DNA of 64,000 nucleotides, taken from Microbacterium sp. AK009 (GTDB taxonomy: Bacteria > Actinomycetota > Actinomycetes > Actinomycetales > Microbacteriaceae). The position numbers and the translations under genes were made by a program. The stretch spans positions 353,509 to 417,508 of the forward strand of contig NZ_JACCCG010000001.1 in assembly GCF_013410955.1 (NCBI RefSeq), read 5' to 3'. Positions 27,096 to 36,746 of this stretch are shown here, piece after piece (within the stretch, counting starts at the first letter, position 1; the number at the start of each line of letters is the position of its first letter). Under the pieces are notes generated by a model. It ran no database searches and was not told the origin of the DNA. It was given only the letters and a program-made list of their open reading frames with translations.

Positions 27096-27977
27096 ATGCT
27101 CGAGCGCTGGAACGATGCCATCGACCTCATCGAGGCCCACCTCGAGGGGGAGATCGACGTCGGCGCGCTCGCGCGCGCGGCGCTCACGTCGGAGTACCAC
27201 TTCCGCCGCGTGTTCTCGGTGCTCGCCGGCATGCCGCTGTCGGAATACGTCCGGCGACGCCGGATGAGCGTCGCGGCCGCCGACGTGGTCGAGGGGCAGC
27301 CCCTCGTCGACGTCGCGGTGCGGTTCGGATACGGCTCGGCCGATGCGTTCCGCCGCGCGTTCGTCGCCGTGCACGGGCTCACGCCCGAGCAGGCCCGCCG
27401 TCCCGGCGCCATCCTCACCGCTCAGCCTCGGCTGCGGCTCCGACTCACCATCGAAGGGAGCGCCCCCATGCGCCACCGCATCATCGACCTCGAACCATTC
27501 CGGATCGCCGGGCCCGGTACCAGGATTCCACTGGTGTACCGGGGACCCAACCCCGACATGATCGCCTTCCACAAGAACTTGCCGGCCGCCACGGACGACC
27601 AGCTGGCGTCGATCAGCGACATGGAGGAGCCCGTCGGACCTTTCTCCGCCTCGACCGACTTCGCCCCTGACCGGGCGGACGGCAGCGAGTTCCACTACAT
27701 CCACGGCGTCGCCACCCGGCGGCCGGCTCACGACATCCCGGACTCCTTCGACGTCGTCGAGGTGCCCGCCCACACGTGGGTGGTCTTCGAGGTCGCGGCC
27801 GAGACCGGGTTCTCCGATGCGCTGCAGCAGGTGTGGGCCGACGCCTACGGCGACTGGTTCCCCTCGCATCCGTATCGCACGGTCGCAGCCCCGGAGATCC
27901 TCGCCGTGCACGAGTGGTCGGACGACGGCGACACCGGCCGGGCCGAGCTCTGGCTCGCCGTCGAACGCGAGAGCTGA
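27096..27977 (+). CDS. AraC-family regulator with GyrI-like effector domain
   Basis: This is a 293-residue regulator. An N-terminal AraC/XylS DNA-binding domain spans about 1-105, with two helix-turn-helix units (IDVGALARAALTSEYHFRRV and LVDVAVRFGYGSADAFRRAF). A GyrI/AraC-E effector-binding domain occupies about 120-293. It begins RIIDLEPFRIAGPG and ends with AELWLAVERES. This is the Rob/SoxS-like arrangement that senses small hydrophobic compounds. A GGAGGA ribosome site five bases before ATG 27096 fixes the start. A TACGAT box at 27065-27070 is a likely -10. It may control the exporter-like gene downstream. Confidence 0.9.
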   Translation: MLERWNDAIDLIEAHLEGEIDVGALARAALTSEYHFRRVFSVLAGMPLSEYVRRRRMSVAAADVVEGQPLVDVAVRFGYGSADAFRRAFVAVHGLTPEQARRPGAILTAQPRLRLRLTIEGSAPMRHRIIDLEPFRIAGPGTRIPLVYRGPNPDMIAFHKNLPAATDDQLASISDMEEPVGPFSASTDFAPDRADGSEFHYIHGVATRRPAHDIPDSFDVVEVPAHTWVVFEVAAETGFSDALQQVWADAYGDWFPSHPYRTVAAPEILAVHEWSDDGDTGRAELWLAVERES

Positions 27978-28045
27978 GACGCGGGCGCGAAGCGCGGCGC
28001 GGGCGGGGCGACAGGGTAGCCGCCCCCGCCGGGTCGGGGAGGTCG

Positions 28046-28074
28046 TTGAGGGAGACGTCGCGCTCGCCTACAGT
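28046..28074 (+). promoter_or_regulatory. Promoter of the FUSC-type membrane protein gene
   Basis: TTGAGG (28046-28051) and TACAGT (28069-28074) are spaced by 17 bases. The expected start at about 28081 leaves a short leader with an ACGAGG ribosome site before ATG 28115. Confidence 0.55.
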
Positions 28075-28114
28075 CGCGAGCACCGATGCCCTTCACCCCC
28101 CGGAACGAGGCACC

Positions 28115-29191
28115 ATGGCACAGCGCGTCTCCCAGGTCTCCGCTCACTGGTGGCAGGAAATGACCACGTCCGCGCGGCTCCTCATGGCTGCCAAGACAGC
28201 GGTCGGCTGTGCGCTGGCCTGGGCGCTCGCGCCCCTGCTGCCGACCCAGGATGAGTACTCCTACTACGCGCCGCTGGGCGTCCTGGTGAGCATGTACCCC
28301 ACCGTCGCTGCGTCGGCGCGGTCGGGTGCGCAAGCGCTGCTCGGCCTCACCGTAGGGGTCGGCCTCGGTCTTCTCGGCATCGTCGCCCTCTTCGCGGGGC
28401 TTCCCGCGGTGCTGACACTCGCCCTCGTCATCGCGATCGGGGTGATCATCGGCGGCATCCGCGAACTGGGCGTCGGCCGGGAGTGGGTGGCGATCGCCGC
28501 GCTGTTCGTGCTGCTGCTCAGCGGCACGCAGGCCGACGACTTCTCGGTGTCGTACCTCCTCACCGTGGCGTTCGGCGTGCTCATCGGAGTGGTGATCAAC
28601 TACGCGATCGTGCCGCCGGTCTACCTCGACACCGCCCGCGTGAGACTGTCGAAGCTCCGCGACGAGATCGCGGACCTCCTGCGCGTGCTCGCCGATCGTG
28701 CGGCGGAGGGGAACATCGACGCCGCCGAGGTGTCGGAGCCCGATGCCGGCCTCGACGCGGTGATCGCCGACGTCCACGACGAGGTGCATGAGGCTGACGA
28801 AAGTCTGCGCGGCAACCCGCGGGGGCGGCGGCGCCGGGCCGAGCAGAAGGAGAACCTGCAGCGCCTGCGCGCGCTCGAGCGCATCGCGTTCTACAGCCGC
28901 GACCTCGCTGACGTCCTGTACGCGCTGGACCGGGAGAACGACGCCGCGGTCGGACTCGAGGCGCGCGCTTCGCTCGCCGAGGCGATCCGCCGGTGCGCCG
29001 ACCTCGTCGCGACCCCCATCGGCGATGCAACCTGGTCGACGCGATCGGCCGACGCCGACCGAGCCGTCGCGGCCTACGCCGAGGCCCTGACCTCCACCGT
29101 GGGGCACGCGGATGTCGCCCGCAGAGCGACGCCGGTCGCGCTGCTGCAGCGGATCATCGACGCCTCACTGCCGTTCGTCACCGAACGGTGA
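28115..29191 (+). CDS. FUSC-family / aromatic-acid exporter-like membrane protein
   Basis: This is a 358-residue protein. The first half carries five to six hydrophobic segments (SARLLMAAKTAVGCALAWAL, then a cluster around 45-155) that resemble the membrane half of FUSC/ArAE exporters. The second half (about 165-358) is a soluble, charged, mostly helical domain (RVRLSKLRDEIADLLRVLAD and LQRLRALERIAFYSRDLADV). The frame is open upstream, but ATG 28115 follows a promoter and ribosome site. Transport of aromatic acids or other small anions is the family role; the substrate is unknown. The AraC-type gene upstream could regulate it. Confidence 0.75.
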   Translation: MAQRVSQVSAHWWQEMTTSARLLMAAKTAVGCALAWALAPLLPTQDEYSYYAPLGVLVSMYPTVAASARSGAQALLGLTVGVGLGLLGIVALFAGLPAVLTLALVIAIGVIIGGIRELGVGREWVAIAALFVLLLSGTQADDFSVSYLLTVAFGVLIGVVINYAIVPPVYLDTARVRLSKLRDEIADLLRVLADRAAEGNIDAAEVSEPDAGLDAVIADVHDEVHEADESLRGNPRGRRRRAEQKENLQRLRALERIAFYSRDLADVLYALDRENDAAVGLEARASLAEAIRRCADLVATPIGDATWSTRSADADRAVAAYAEALTSTVGHADVARRATPVALLQRIIDASLPFVTER

Positions 29192-29249
29192 CCCCACGGG
29201 GTAGCGGTACTGACCCGCCCCTGACCCGGAGACCCCCGCCGGTCGGCAC

Positions 29250-29307
29250 CTCGTGTCGGGTTTTCGCAGGTTCGGAGGCTGTGTCGGCTGCAGAACCCCG
29301 ACACGAG
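29250..29307. repeat. Inverted repeat after the FUSC-type gene
   Basis: Arms CTCGTGTCGGG-TTTTC (from 29250) and GAACCCCGACACGAG (29293-29307) are inverted copies with a single one-base gap, about 28 bases apart. A short GACGC tandem run follows at 29309-29325. It is a likely terminator. Confidence 0.5.
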
Positions 29308-29373
29308 TCGACGCGACGCGACGCGACGGCGCGAGGGGGCGAAGCGTGGGGCGGAACACCAGAACGACGCAGA

Positions 29374-29391
29374 TACGTAAGAACGTACAAT
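29374..29391 (+). promoter_or_regulatory. Leaderless promoter with overlapping palindrome
   Basis: TACAAT (29386-29391) lies six bases before ATG 29398. TACGT-AAGA-ACGTA (29374-29387) is an inverted repeat that overlaps this -10 box. It could be the operator through which the downstream winged-helix regulator represses itself. Confidence 0.5.
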
Positions 29392-29397
29392 AGGCAC

Positions 29398-29967
29398 ATG
29401 GATGACACCACGGACAGTCTTCGCCAGGAGGTCGCCGCGCTCGCCGCCCGGGTCGCGGCCCTAGAAGCGCGCCGCTCGGTGGGCCCCGACGCGTCGGGCG
29501 CCGGCCCCGCCCCGTCCCACGCCGACCCGGCGCCCGGCCTCGACCCCGACACCTTCTGGGCGCTCCGCGGGCTCCAATCCCGCCTGGCCGACCACCCCAC
29601 CACGACCCGCGGAGCGGTGATGCTCGTCGGGTCGGTCCGCCTCCCGGGCGGCGACGGCGACGTGGTCTGGCAGCAGGCCTTCGGCGCCGAGGGGCTCATC
29701 GCCTCGGAGTGGACTGCTCACGCCACCACGCTCGCTGCGCTGGGGCATCCGGTCCGCATCGAACTGCTGCGACAGGTCCTCGCCGGCCGTCACACCACCG
29801 CCGAGCTCGCCACCCTCGACGGTCTCGGCACCACCGGCCAGCTGCACCATCACCTTCGGCAGCTCGTCTCGGCCGGATGGGTGCGCCAGAGCGGCCGCGG
29901 CAGCTACGAGGTGCCGGCCACCCGGGTCGTTCCCCTCCTCGCCGTCATCGCGGGGTCGGAGCGATGA
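29398..29967 (+). CDS. ArsR-like winged-helix regulator
   Basis: This 189-residue protein starts with a coiled-coil heptad stretch (SLRQEVAALAARVAALEARR). A Pro/Ala linker and a domain at about 50-100 follow. The C-terminal winged helix (about 105-185) includes LAALGHPVRIELLRQVLAGR and TTGQLHHHLRQLVSAGWVRQ, which resembles ArsR/MarR regulators of transcription. No metal-binding cysteines are seen. ATG 29398 fits the leaderless pattern (TACAAT six bases upstream). It overlaps the M23 peptidase gene by four bases, so it likely controls that gene. Confidence 0.82.
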   Translation: MDDTTDSLRQEVAALAARVAALEARRSVGPDASGAGPAPSHADPAPGLDPDTFWALRGLQSRLADHPTTTRGAVMLVGSVRLPGGDGDVVWQQAFGAEGLIASEWTAHATTLAALGHPVRIELLRQVLAGRHTTAELATLDGLGTTGQLHHHLRQLVSAGWVRQSGRGSYEVPATRVVPLLAVIAGSER

Positions 29968-30815
29968 CCCGCGTCATCCTGTCCCTCTACCGCGTGCGGG
30001 GCGTGCTTTACTACCCGGCGGCGGCGGTGCTCGTTCTCCTGGCCCTGTCGGCGGCGCTCTTCCGCGACGCCCAGACGCCCGTGGTGCGCGCCGCGGTCGC
30101 CGTGCTGGCGGGGCTCGCGCTCCCGGCGGTGGTCGTCGGGGTGCTGTGCGTCCTCCTGTCGGTCCTCGCGCCGCGCCTTCTTCCCGAGCGGGAGCGGATG
30201 ACGGTGGTCCCGCCCGTCCGCGGACGGTGGCTGGCGGTCAACAGCCCCGCCACCAAGGTGCCGAGCCACGGCGTCCGCGCGTGGGGGCAGGCGTACGCGA
30301 TCGACCTGGTCAGCGAACCGACCGACGGCGCCCGCCCCGCCTTCGGCGAGGGGCCTGCCATGCGCCCGCCTGCGGACTACCCCGCGTTCGGTGCGCCGGT
30401 GTTCGCGATGATCGACGGCACAGTCGTCCGCCGCGTCGACGGCATGCGCGACCACCGGTCGCGCTCGAGCATGCTTGCGTTCGTCTACATGATGATCGAG
30501 GGGATGCTGCGTGAACTCGGCGGTGCGCGCTTCATCCTCGGCAACCACGTCGTCATCCGCGGCGAGAGCGGCGTGTGTGCGGTGGTCGCGCATCTCCAAC
30601 GCGGATCGGTCGCCGTGCGGGTGGGTGATCGGGTGCGCGCGGGCGACGTCATCGCGCGGTGCGGCAACTCGGGCAACACGAGCGAGCCGCACGTGCACGC
30701 CCAGCTCATGGACCGCGCGTCGGTGTGGACGGGGCAGGGCGTGCCGATGGCGTTCGCCGTCGACGGGTCGGCGGAGATGCCGGCCGACGGCGAGCACCTG
30801 GTCGTCGCCGGGTAG
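29964..30815 (+). CDS. Membrane-anchored M23 family metallopeptidase
   Basis: This is a 283-residue protein. Two hydrophobic helices (about 12-30 and 38-65) anchor an extracytoplasmic LytM/M23 domain. The domain has zinc-ligand motifs in SHGVRAWGQAYAIDLV (His first, then Asp in the AID segment) and HVHAQLMD (HxH). GNHVVIRG and VAHLQRGSVAVRVGDRV are the core strands. M23 enzymes cut peptidoglycan cross-bridges or act as activators of other hydrolases. The N-terminal anchors and translational coupling to a winged-helix regulator are unusual. It ends 81 bases before the BCCT gene. Confidence 0.88.
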   Translation: MTRVILSLYRVRGVLYYPAAAVLVLLALSAALFRDAQTPVVRAAVAVLAGLALPAVVVGVLCVLLSVLAPRLLPERERMTVVPPVRGRWLAVNSPATKVPSHGVRAWGQAYAIDLVSEPTDGARPAFGEGPAMRPPADYPAFGAPVFAMIDGTVVRRVDGMRDHRSRSSMLAFVYMMIEGMLRELGGARFILGNHVVIRGESGVCAVVAHLQRGSVAVRVGDRVRAGDVIARCGNSGNTSEPHVHAQLMDRASVWTGQGVPMAFAVDGSAEMPADGEHLVVAG

Positions 30816-30896
30816 ACCGGGCCCGCCCGCCTGCCTGCCCGCCCCGCGCACCCGCGCGAGTGGCGACCGGCGTGTCGCCCTGACTAGCCTGGACGG

Positions 30897-32687
30897 ATGG
30901 CTGACCCCCGAAAGGCCATGACGGCCGACCTCGCCCGGCGCTCGACGATCAAACGATGGGTCTTCTGGCCCGCCGCGACGATCGCCCTGACCTTCAGCGC
31001 CTTCGCGCTGCTCGTTCCCGACCTCGCGGAGGCGTCGTTCGGCGCGATCCAGACGAGCATCGTCAACGCCTTCAACTGGTACTACGTGCTCATCGCGGCG
31101 TTCTTCGTCGCCTTCGCGCTGTTCCTCGGCTTCAGCCGGTTCGGCGACATCCGCCTCGGCCGCGATGACGACAAGCCGGAGTTCTCCCTCGGCGCCTGGT
31201 TCTCGCTGCTCTTCGCCGCAGGAATGGGGATCGGGCTGGTGTTCTACGGAGTGAGCGAGCCGCTCAGTCACTTCGTCTCCCCCCGGCCGGGCGTGGCAGG
31301 AACTCCTGAGCAGCTCGCGCAGGCCGCTCTCAGCCAGACCTACCTCCACTGGGGCGTGCAGGCGTGGTCGATCTACGTCATCGTCGGTCTGAGCCTCGCC
31401 TACGCGATCCACCGCCGGAAGCGCCCGATCTCCATCCGCTGGGCTCTCGAGCCGCTCCTCGGCAACCGGGTCCGCGGCGGCTGGGGGAACGCGATCGACG
31501 CCATCGCGCTCGTGGGCACCCTGTTCGGCGTCGCCACCTCGCTCGGGCTGGGCGTGCTGCAGATCTCCGCCGGCCTGGATTTCGCCGGCCTCGTCGAGCC
31601 GAGCGAGCCGATCCAGCTCGCCATCATCGGCGTCATCTCGGTGCTCGTGCTCATCTCGGTGCTCTCAGGTGTCACGCGCGGTATGAAGTGGCTGTCGTCG
31701 TTCAACCTCATGCTCGCGGGCATCCTCGTCCTGTATCTGCTCGTCTTCGGGCAGACCGAGTTCCTGCTGCGCGAATGGGTGCAGTCGATCGGCAACTACA
31801 TCCAGAACTTCGTCGGGCTCTCCTTCAACGTCACCGCCTTCCAGGGCGAGGCGGGGGAGTCGTGGCAGGCCAGCTGGACCTCCTTCTACTGGGGATGGTG
31901 GATCGCCTGGGCGCCCTTCGTCGGCATCTTCATCGCCCGCATCTCGCGGGGCCGCACGGTGCGGCAGTTCGTCATGGGCGTCATCATCGTCCCGACGCTC
32001 GTGACGCTGCTGTGGTTCGCGGTGCTCGGCGGGTCGGCGATCTACCTCGAACTCACCCAGCCCGGATCGCTCACCGCCGCCGACGGCACGGTCGACGTGA
32101 ACACCGCTCTGTTCCAGCTGCTGCAGTTCCTCCCCGGCACCCCGGTGCTCACCGCCGGCGTGCTGCTGCTCATCACGATCTTCTTCGTGACCTCGGCCGA
32201 CTCGGGCGCGCTCGTCATGGGCATGATCGCCACGGGCGGCGACATCGACCCGAAGCGCTGGGTGCGGGTGTTCTTCACGCTCACCACCGCGGTGCTCGCC
32301 GGGGCGCTCCTTCTGACCGGAGGCTTGCAGGCCCTCCAGACCGCGGCGATCATCATCGCGCTGCCCTTCAGCATCGTCATGCTCCTGATGTGCTGGTCGA
32401 CGGTCGTCGCCTTCAGCCGCGAGCGGCGGGCGTACGAACGCGCGGCGCGCGCGCAGTTCGTCGACCAGATCGGCGAGTACTACGGGCTCGAGGTCGAGGA
32501 GCCCTCCTCCGCGGGCGTCGTCGGCGAACCGTCGTGGCTGCGGCGCGTGTCCGCGCGCCTCACCGGGCGTCCCGTCTCGGCCGGTGAGGTCTCCGAGAAC
32601 AGGGCGGAGGAAGCGGATGCCACGGAGAAACCGGATGCCGGCGAGCCGACCGACGACGAGATCCACCTCGCGCGCAGCGAGAACTGA
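30897..32687 (+). CDS. BCCT-family betaine/choline/carnitine transporter
   Basis: This is a 596-residue transporter with twelve membrane helices. It carries the BCCT glycine segment GMGIGLVFYGVSEPLSHF and the signature SFYWGWWIAWAPFVGIFIAR. It would import glycine betaine or a related compatible solute with sodium or proton. The C-terminal tail (about 520-596) is long, charged and Glu-rich, comparable to the osmosensing tail of BetP. ATG 30897 has a TAGCCT box exactly six bases upstream, and no ribosome site, so it appears leaderless. Confidence 0.93.
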   Translation: MADPRKAMTADLARRSTIKRWVFWPAATIALTFSAFALLVPDLAEASFGAIQTSIVNAFNWYYVLIAAFFVAFALFLGFSRFGDIRLGRDDDKPEFSLGAWFSLLFAAGMGIGLVFYGVSEPLSHFVSPRPGVAGTPEQLAQAALSQTYLHWGVQAWSIYVIVGLSLAYAIHRRKRPISIRWALEPLLGNRVRGGWGNAIDAIALVGTLFGVATSLGLGVLQISAGLDFAGLVEPSEPIQLAIIGVISVLVLISVLSGVTRGMKWLSSFNLMLAGILVLYLLVFGQTEFLLREWVQSIGNYIQNFVGLSFNVTAFQGEAGESWQASWTSFYWGWWIAWAPFVGIFIARISRGRTVRQFVMGVIIVPTLVTLLWFAVLGGSAIYLELTQPGSLTAADGTVDVNTALFQLLQFLPGTPVLTAGVLLLITIFFVTSADSGALVMGMIATGGDIDPKRWVRVFFTLTTAVLAGALLLTGGLQALQTAAIIIALPFSIVMLLMCWSTVVAFSRERRAYERAARAQFVDQIGEYYGLEVEEPSSAGVVGEPSWLRRVSARLTGRPVSAGEVSENRAEEADATEKPDAGEPTDDEIHLARSEN

Positions 32688-32745
32688 GGAGTGCACCCTC
32701 CGGGGGAGGAAATGCACCGCGGGGAGCGAGCGCACCCTCGCCGGT

Positions 32746-32916
32746 TTGGCCGGGGCATCCGGATGACGTAAACTAACCCTTTGGTGCCGCAGTCTGCTGG
32801 CAGCGCACCGCGAACGTGAGCCCTCCACCGGCCTGTTCCCCCGGCATCCATCGGGGTAACGACCACCGGAGCGGGATTCACGAACCACTCCGTTCGATCA
32901 AGAAAGCAGCACTACT
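32746..32916 (+). promoter_or_regulatory. Promoter and leader of the rplM-rpsI operon
   Basis: TTGGCC (32746-32751) and TAAACT (32769-32774) are spaced by 17 bases. The mRNA would carry a leader of about 135 bases, long for this genome. It contains several short GC stems (for example CCCCGGCATCC/GGGGT near 32840-32858) and ends with AAGAAAGCAG before ATG-equivalent GTG 32917. Ribosomal-protein operons often control themselves through such leaders. No known L13 leader consensus could be checked here. Confidence 0.6.
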
Positions 32917-33363
32917 GTGACGCGCACTTTCACTCCCAAGGCTGGCGAGATCCAGCGTGACTGGCTGGTCATCGACGCCACCGACGTCGTTCTCGGCCGC
33001 CTCGCCTCGCACGCCGCCGCGCTCCTCCGCGGCAAGCACAAGGCGAGCTTCGCCAACCACCTCGACTCCGGCGACTTCGTCATCATCGTCAACGCCGACA
33101 AGGTCGCCCTCACCGGCAGCAAGCGTGAGCAGAAGATGGCCTACCGCCACTCCGGTTACCCGGGCGGTCTGAAGGCTGTCCCCTACACCGAGCTTCTCGA
33201 GAAGAACCCGGTCCGCGCGGTGGAGAAGGCCGTTCGCGGCATGCTCCCCAAGAACAGCCTCGGCCGTGCCCAGCTGTCCAAGCTGAAGGTGTACACCGGT
33301 GCCGAGCACCCGCACGCCGCGCAGCAGCCCAAGACGTACACCTTCGACCAGGTCGCCCAGTAA
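32917..33363 (+). CDS. rplM: 50S ribosomal protein L13
   Basis: This 148-residue protein has the L13 signature [13 protein letters not shown] segment ([20 protein letters not shown]) and the RMLPK-like [20 protein letters not shown]. It binds 23S rRNA and is one of the early 50S assembly proteins. It starts at GTG 32917 after a ribosomal-protein leader and is followed 26 bases later by rpsI, the universal bacterial order. Confidence 0.97.
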   Translation: MTRTFTPKAGEIQRDWLVIDATDVVLGRLASHAAALLRGKHKASFANHLDSGDFVIIVNADKVALTGSKREQKMAYRHSGYPGGLKAVPYTELLEKNPVRAVEKAVRGMLPKNSLGRAQLSKLKVYTGAEHPHAAQQPKTYTFDQVAQ

Positions 33364-33389
33364 GCGCCGCACACATTAAGGACAGACTC

Positions 33390-33884
33390 GTGGCGAAGAT
33401 CTCCGACTCCATCGATCCCATCAACACCGACTCCAGCTTCTCGACCGAGACCCCGGTCGACACCGAGGCCGCAGCCGTCGAGCGCCCCGTGCTCTCGGTT
33501 CCGGGCTCCGCCGTGGGCCGCCGCAAGCAGGCCATCGCCCGCGTGCGCCTCATCCCGGGCTCGGGCACCATCACGGTCAACGGCCGCACGTTCGAGGACT
33601 ACTTCCCGAACAAGCTCCACCAGCAGCTGATCACCGATCCCTTCACCGTGCTGAACCTCACCGGTGCGTACGACGTCATCGTCCGCATCTCCGGTGGCGG
33701 ACCCTCGGGTCAGGCCGGCGCGCTGCGCCTGGGCATCGCTCGTGCGCTCAACGAGATCGACGCCGAGAACAACCGCCCGACCCTGAAGAAGGCCGGCTTC
33801 CTCTCGCGCGACGCCCGCGTCATCGAGCGCAAGAAGGCGGGTCTGAAGAAGGCCCGCAAGGCCCCGCAGTACTCCAAGCGCTGA
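33390..33884 (+). CDS. rpsI: 30S ribosomal protein S9
   Basis: This 164-residue protein is the 30S head protein whose C-terminal tail reaches the P-site tRNA. The core [17 protein letters not shown] and [19 protein letters not shown] are diagnostic, and the tail ends KAPQYSKR. Residues 1-35 form a non-conserved acidic Ser/Thr-rich extension common in actinobacterial S9. The GTG start at 33390 follows AAGGA in ATTAAGGAC. It is co-transcribed with rplM and precedes glmM by 20 bases. Confidence 0.97.
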   Translation: MAKISDSIDPINTDSSFSTETPVDTEAAAVERPVLSVPGSAVGRRKQAIARVRLIPGSGTITVNGRTFEDYFPNKLHQQLITDPFTVLNLTGAYDVIVRISGGGPSGQAGALRLGIARALNEIDAENNRPTLKKAGFLSRDARVIERKKAGLKKARKAPQYSKR

Positions 33885-33904
33885 TCGCGGGAAACTCCAC
33901 CCGT

Positions 33905-35263
33905 ATGCCGCTCTTTGGCACGGATGGGGTGCGGGGGCTGGCCAACGGCCCCCTCACCGCCGATCTCGCACTCACCCTGGCCCAGGCGACCGCGGTCGTC
34001 CTGGGCCAGGGCCGTACCGCCGAGGCACGTCGCGCCGCGGGCAAGCGTCTTACCGCCGTCGTCGCGCGCGACCCTCGCGTCTCGGGGGAATTCCTCTCCG
34101 CGGCCGTGCAGGCCGGGCTCGCGTCATCCGGAGTCGACGTCTTCGATGCCGGCGTGCTGCCCACGCCCGCCGCGGCGTTCCTCATCGCCGACATCGACGC
34201 CGACTTCGGCGTGATGGTCTCGGCGTCGCACAACCCGGCGCCCGACAACGGCATCAAGATCTTCGCCCGCGGCGGCGTGAAGCTGCCCGACGTGGTCGAG
34301 CAGCGCATCGAGTCGGCGATGGAGTGGGACAAGCTCCAGCCCACCGGCGCCGGCGTCGGCCGCATCCGGCGTTTCGCCGATGCCGAAGACCGCTACGTCG
34401 TGCACCTGCTCGGCTCGCTCGAACACCGGCTCGACGGCATCCACGTCGTGCTCGACTGCGCGCACGGCGCGGCCTCGGGGGTTTCGCCCGAGACCTTCCG
34501 CGACGCCGGCGCGCGGGTCACCGTCATCGGCGCCGACCCCGACGGGCTGAACATCAACGACGGCGTGGGCTCGACCCACCTGTCGCAGCTGGCTGCGGCC
34601 GTCCGCGACGCCGGGGCAGACCTGGGCATCGCCCACGACGGCGACGCCGACCGGTGCCTCGCCGTCGACGCCGAGGGCAACGTCATCGACGGCGACCAGA
34701 TCATGGCGATCCTCGCCGTGGCGATGAAGCAGCGCGGCGCGCTCGCGCGCGACACCCTCGTCGCGACGGTGATGAGCAACCTGGGCCTTCATCGAGCGAT
34801 GGCCGACCAGGGCATCCGCGTGCTGCAGACCGCCGTCGGCGACCGCTACGTGCTCGAGGCGATGAACGAGGGCGGCTACTCGCTCGGCGGAGAGCAGTCG
34901 GGCCACGTCATCATGAGCCGCTTCGCCACAACCGGCGACGGCCTCCTCACCGGCCTGCAGCTGGTGTCGGAGATGGCCCGCACCGGGAAGTCGCTCGCCG
35001 AGCTCGCGTCGATCATGACGGTCTACCCGCAGATCCTCGTGAACGTCAAGGATGTCGACCGCTCGCGCGCCGCGGACGACGAGGGCGTCCAGGCGGCCGT
35101 GGCCGCGGTGGCCGCCGAGCTCGGCGACTCGGGGCGCGTGCTCCTTCGCCCGAGCGGCACCGAGCAGCTCGTGCGCGTGATGGTCGAGGCCGCCGACGAG
35201 GCGACCGCGCGGCGGCACGCCGAGCAGCTCGCCGACGTGGTGCGCGAGCGCCTGGCGCTGTAG
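33905..35263 (+). CDS. glmM: Phosphoglucosamine mutase
   Basis: This 452-residue enzyme converts glucosamine-6-phosphate to glucosamine-1-phosphate for UDP-GlcNAc and peptidoglycan synthesis. The phosphoserine loop SASHNP gives Ser108 as the phosphorylated residue. The Mg-binding loop is HDGDADR (about 240), and the sugar-specific loop GGEQSGH and the C-terminal phosphate site [12 protein letters not shown] complete the four domains. It follows rpsI closely, as in many actinobacteria, and acts between GlmS (43501) and GlmU of the same pathway. Confidence 0.97.
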   Translation: MPLFGTDGVRGLANGPLTADLALTLAQATAVVLGQGRTAEARRAAGKRLTAVVARDPRVSGEFLSAAVQAGLASSGVDVFDAGVLPTPAAAFLIADIDADFGVMVSASHNPAPDNGIKIFARGGVKLPDVVEQRIESAMEWDKLQPTGAGVGRIRRFADAEDRYVVHLLGSLEHRLDGIHVVLDCAHGAASGVSPETFRDAGARVTVIGADPDGLNINDGVGSTHLSQLAAAVRDAGADLGIAHDGDADRCLAVDAEGNVIDGDQIMAILAVAMKQRGALARDTLVATVMSNLGLHRAMADQGIRVLQTAVGDRYVLEAMNEGGYSLGGEQSGHVIMSRFATTGDGLLTGLQLVSEMARTGKSLAELASIMTVYPQILVNVKDVDRSRAADDEGVQAAVAAVAAELGDSGRVLLRPSGTEQLVRVMVEAADEATARRHAEQLADVVRERLAL

Positions 35264-35381
35264 CGCGCGCGGGTCGACTGGCCCGCGCCGCTCGCGCCAC
35301 CCGCGCCGGCGCGAACGGGGAGGCAACGGGGCACTTGTCAAGGGGCGGGCGCCCCGCATCCGCTGTCCGTACGGTGTGCGG

Positions 35382-36746
35382 ATGCCCTACGACGACACGG
35401 CCTCGACGACCCCTGCCCCTGGCCCCGCCTCGGCGACCGCGCAGGAGGGCACGAAGCTGCGCCGCGCCATCACCGGACCCATGCTGTTCCTCTTCGTGCT
35501 CGGCGACGTGCTGGGAGCGGGGATCTACGCATTGATGGGCGTGCTCGCCGCCGAGGTCGGCGGCGCCACGTGGATTCCACTGGCCGTCGCGCTCGGGCTC
35601 GCCCTCCTCACCGCGGGGTCGTACGCCGAGCTCGTCACGAAGTATCCGCGCGCGGGCGGGTCGGCCTACTTCGCCGAGAAGGCGTACAAGAAGCCGGTCG
35701 TGTCGTTCCTCGTCGGCTTCAGCATGCTCGCCGCCGGTGTCGTCAGCGTCGCCGGCCTCTCGCTCGCCTTCGCCGGCGACTACCTCTCGGCGTTCGTGCC
35801 GATCGCGCCGCCCGTCGCCGCGATCGGCCTCATCGCGGTGCTCGCGCTGGTGAACATGTGGGGCATCCGCGAATCGATGACCGGCAACATCGTCATGACG
35901 ATCATCGAGGTGTCGGGGCTGGTGCTCATCGTCGTCGCCGTCGGCCTCATGCTCGGCGGCGGGGGCGGCGACCTCTCGCGCATCGGGGAGTTCCCGGCCG
36001 GGGTGAACCCAGCGCTCGCGACCCTCGCCGCGGCGATCATCGCGTACTACTCCTTCGTCGGATTCGAGACCTCGGCGAACATCGCCGAAGAGCTGAAAAA
36101 CCCCTCCCGCTCGTACCCGATCGCCCTCCTCGGCTCGCTCGCGGTCGCCGGCATCGTCTACGTGCTCGTAGCCATGGCCAGTGCCGCCGCGCTTCCCGCG
36201 GACGAGCTCGCCGCGTCATCCGGTCCCCTGTTGGCGGTGTTCGAGGCGACGGGCGTGCCCCTCCCCACGGTGATCTTCAGCATCATCGCGCTCATCGCGA
36301 TCGCCAACGGGGCGCTGCTCACCTCGATCATGTCGAGCCGCCTCGCGTACGGGATGGCCGATCGGGGGCTCCTGCCCCGAGCGCTCACCCGGGTGCTGCC
36401 CGGACGGAAGACCCCGTGGGTTGCGATCGTCGTGACGGCCGCGATCGCGGCCGCGCTCACCCTGCTCGGCGACCTCGCCACTCTCGCCGAGACCGTGGTG
36501 CTGCTCCTTCTCATCGTCTTCATCTCGACCAACGTCGCGGTGCTGGTGCTTCGCCGAGACCGGGTCGAGCACCGTCATTTCCGCGTGTGGACGTGGGTTC
36601 CCGTCGCCGGGGTGCTCTCGTGCATCCTGCTGCTCACCCAGCAGAGCGCGCAGGTGTGGCTCTTCGGTGCCATCGCCCTGGCTGTCGGGCTCGTGCTCTA
36701 CGCGGTGATGCGGGCGATCGGGGCGCGCGCTAACGTCGAGGAGTGA
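35382..36746 (+). CDS. APC-family amino-acid permease
   Basis: This is a 454-residue protein with twelve hydrophobic helices after a 28-residue cytoplasmic Ala/Pro-rich start. The first helix GDVLGAGIYALMG has the GAGI substrate-binding break of APC transporters, and SFVGFETSANIAEELKNPSR is the helix 6 / loop signature. ATG 35382 is preferred over GTG 35376 because TACGGT (35370-35375) lies six bases upstream. It probably imports or exchanges an amino acid; the specificity is unknown. Confidence 0.9.
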   Translation: MPYDDTASTTPAPGPASATAQEGTKLRRAITGPMLFLFVLGDVLGAGIYALMGVLAAEVGGATWIPLAVALGLALLTAGSYAELVTKYPRAGGSAYFAEKAYKKPVVSFLVGFSMLAAGVVSVAGLSLAFAGDYLSAFVPIAPPVAAIGLIAVLALVNMWGIRESMTGNIVMTIIEVSGLVLIVVAVGLMLGGGGGDLSRIGEFPAGVNPALATLAAAIIAYYSFVGFETSANIAEELKNPSRSYPIALLGSLAVAGIVYVLVAMASAAALPADELAASSGPLLAVFEATGVPLPTVIFSIIALIAIANGALLTSIMSSRLAYGMADRGLLPRALTRVLPGRKTPWVAIVVTAAIAAALTLLGDLATLAETVVLLLLIVFISTNVAVLVLRRDRVEHRHFRVWTWVPVAGVLSCILLLTQQSAQVWLFGAIALAVGLVLYAVMRAIGARANVEE

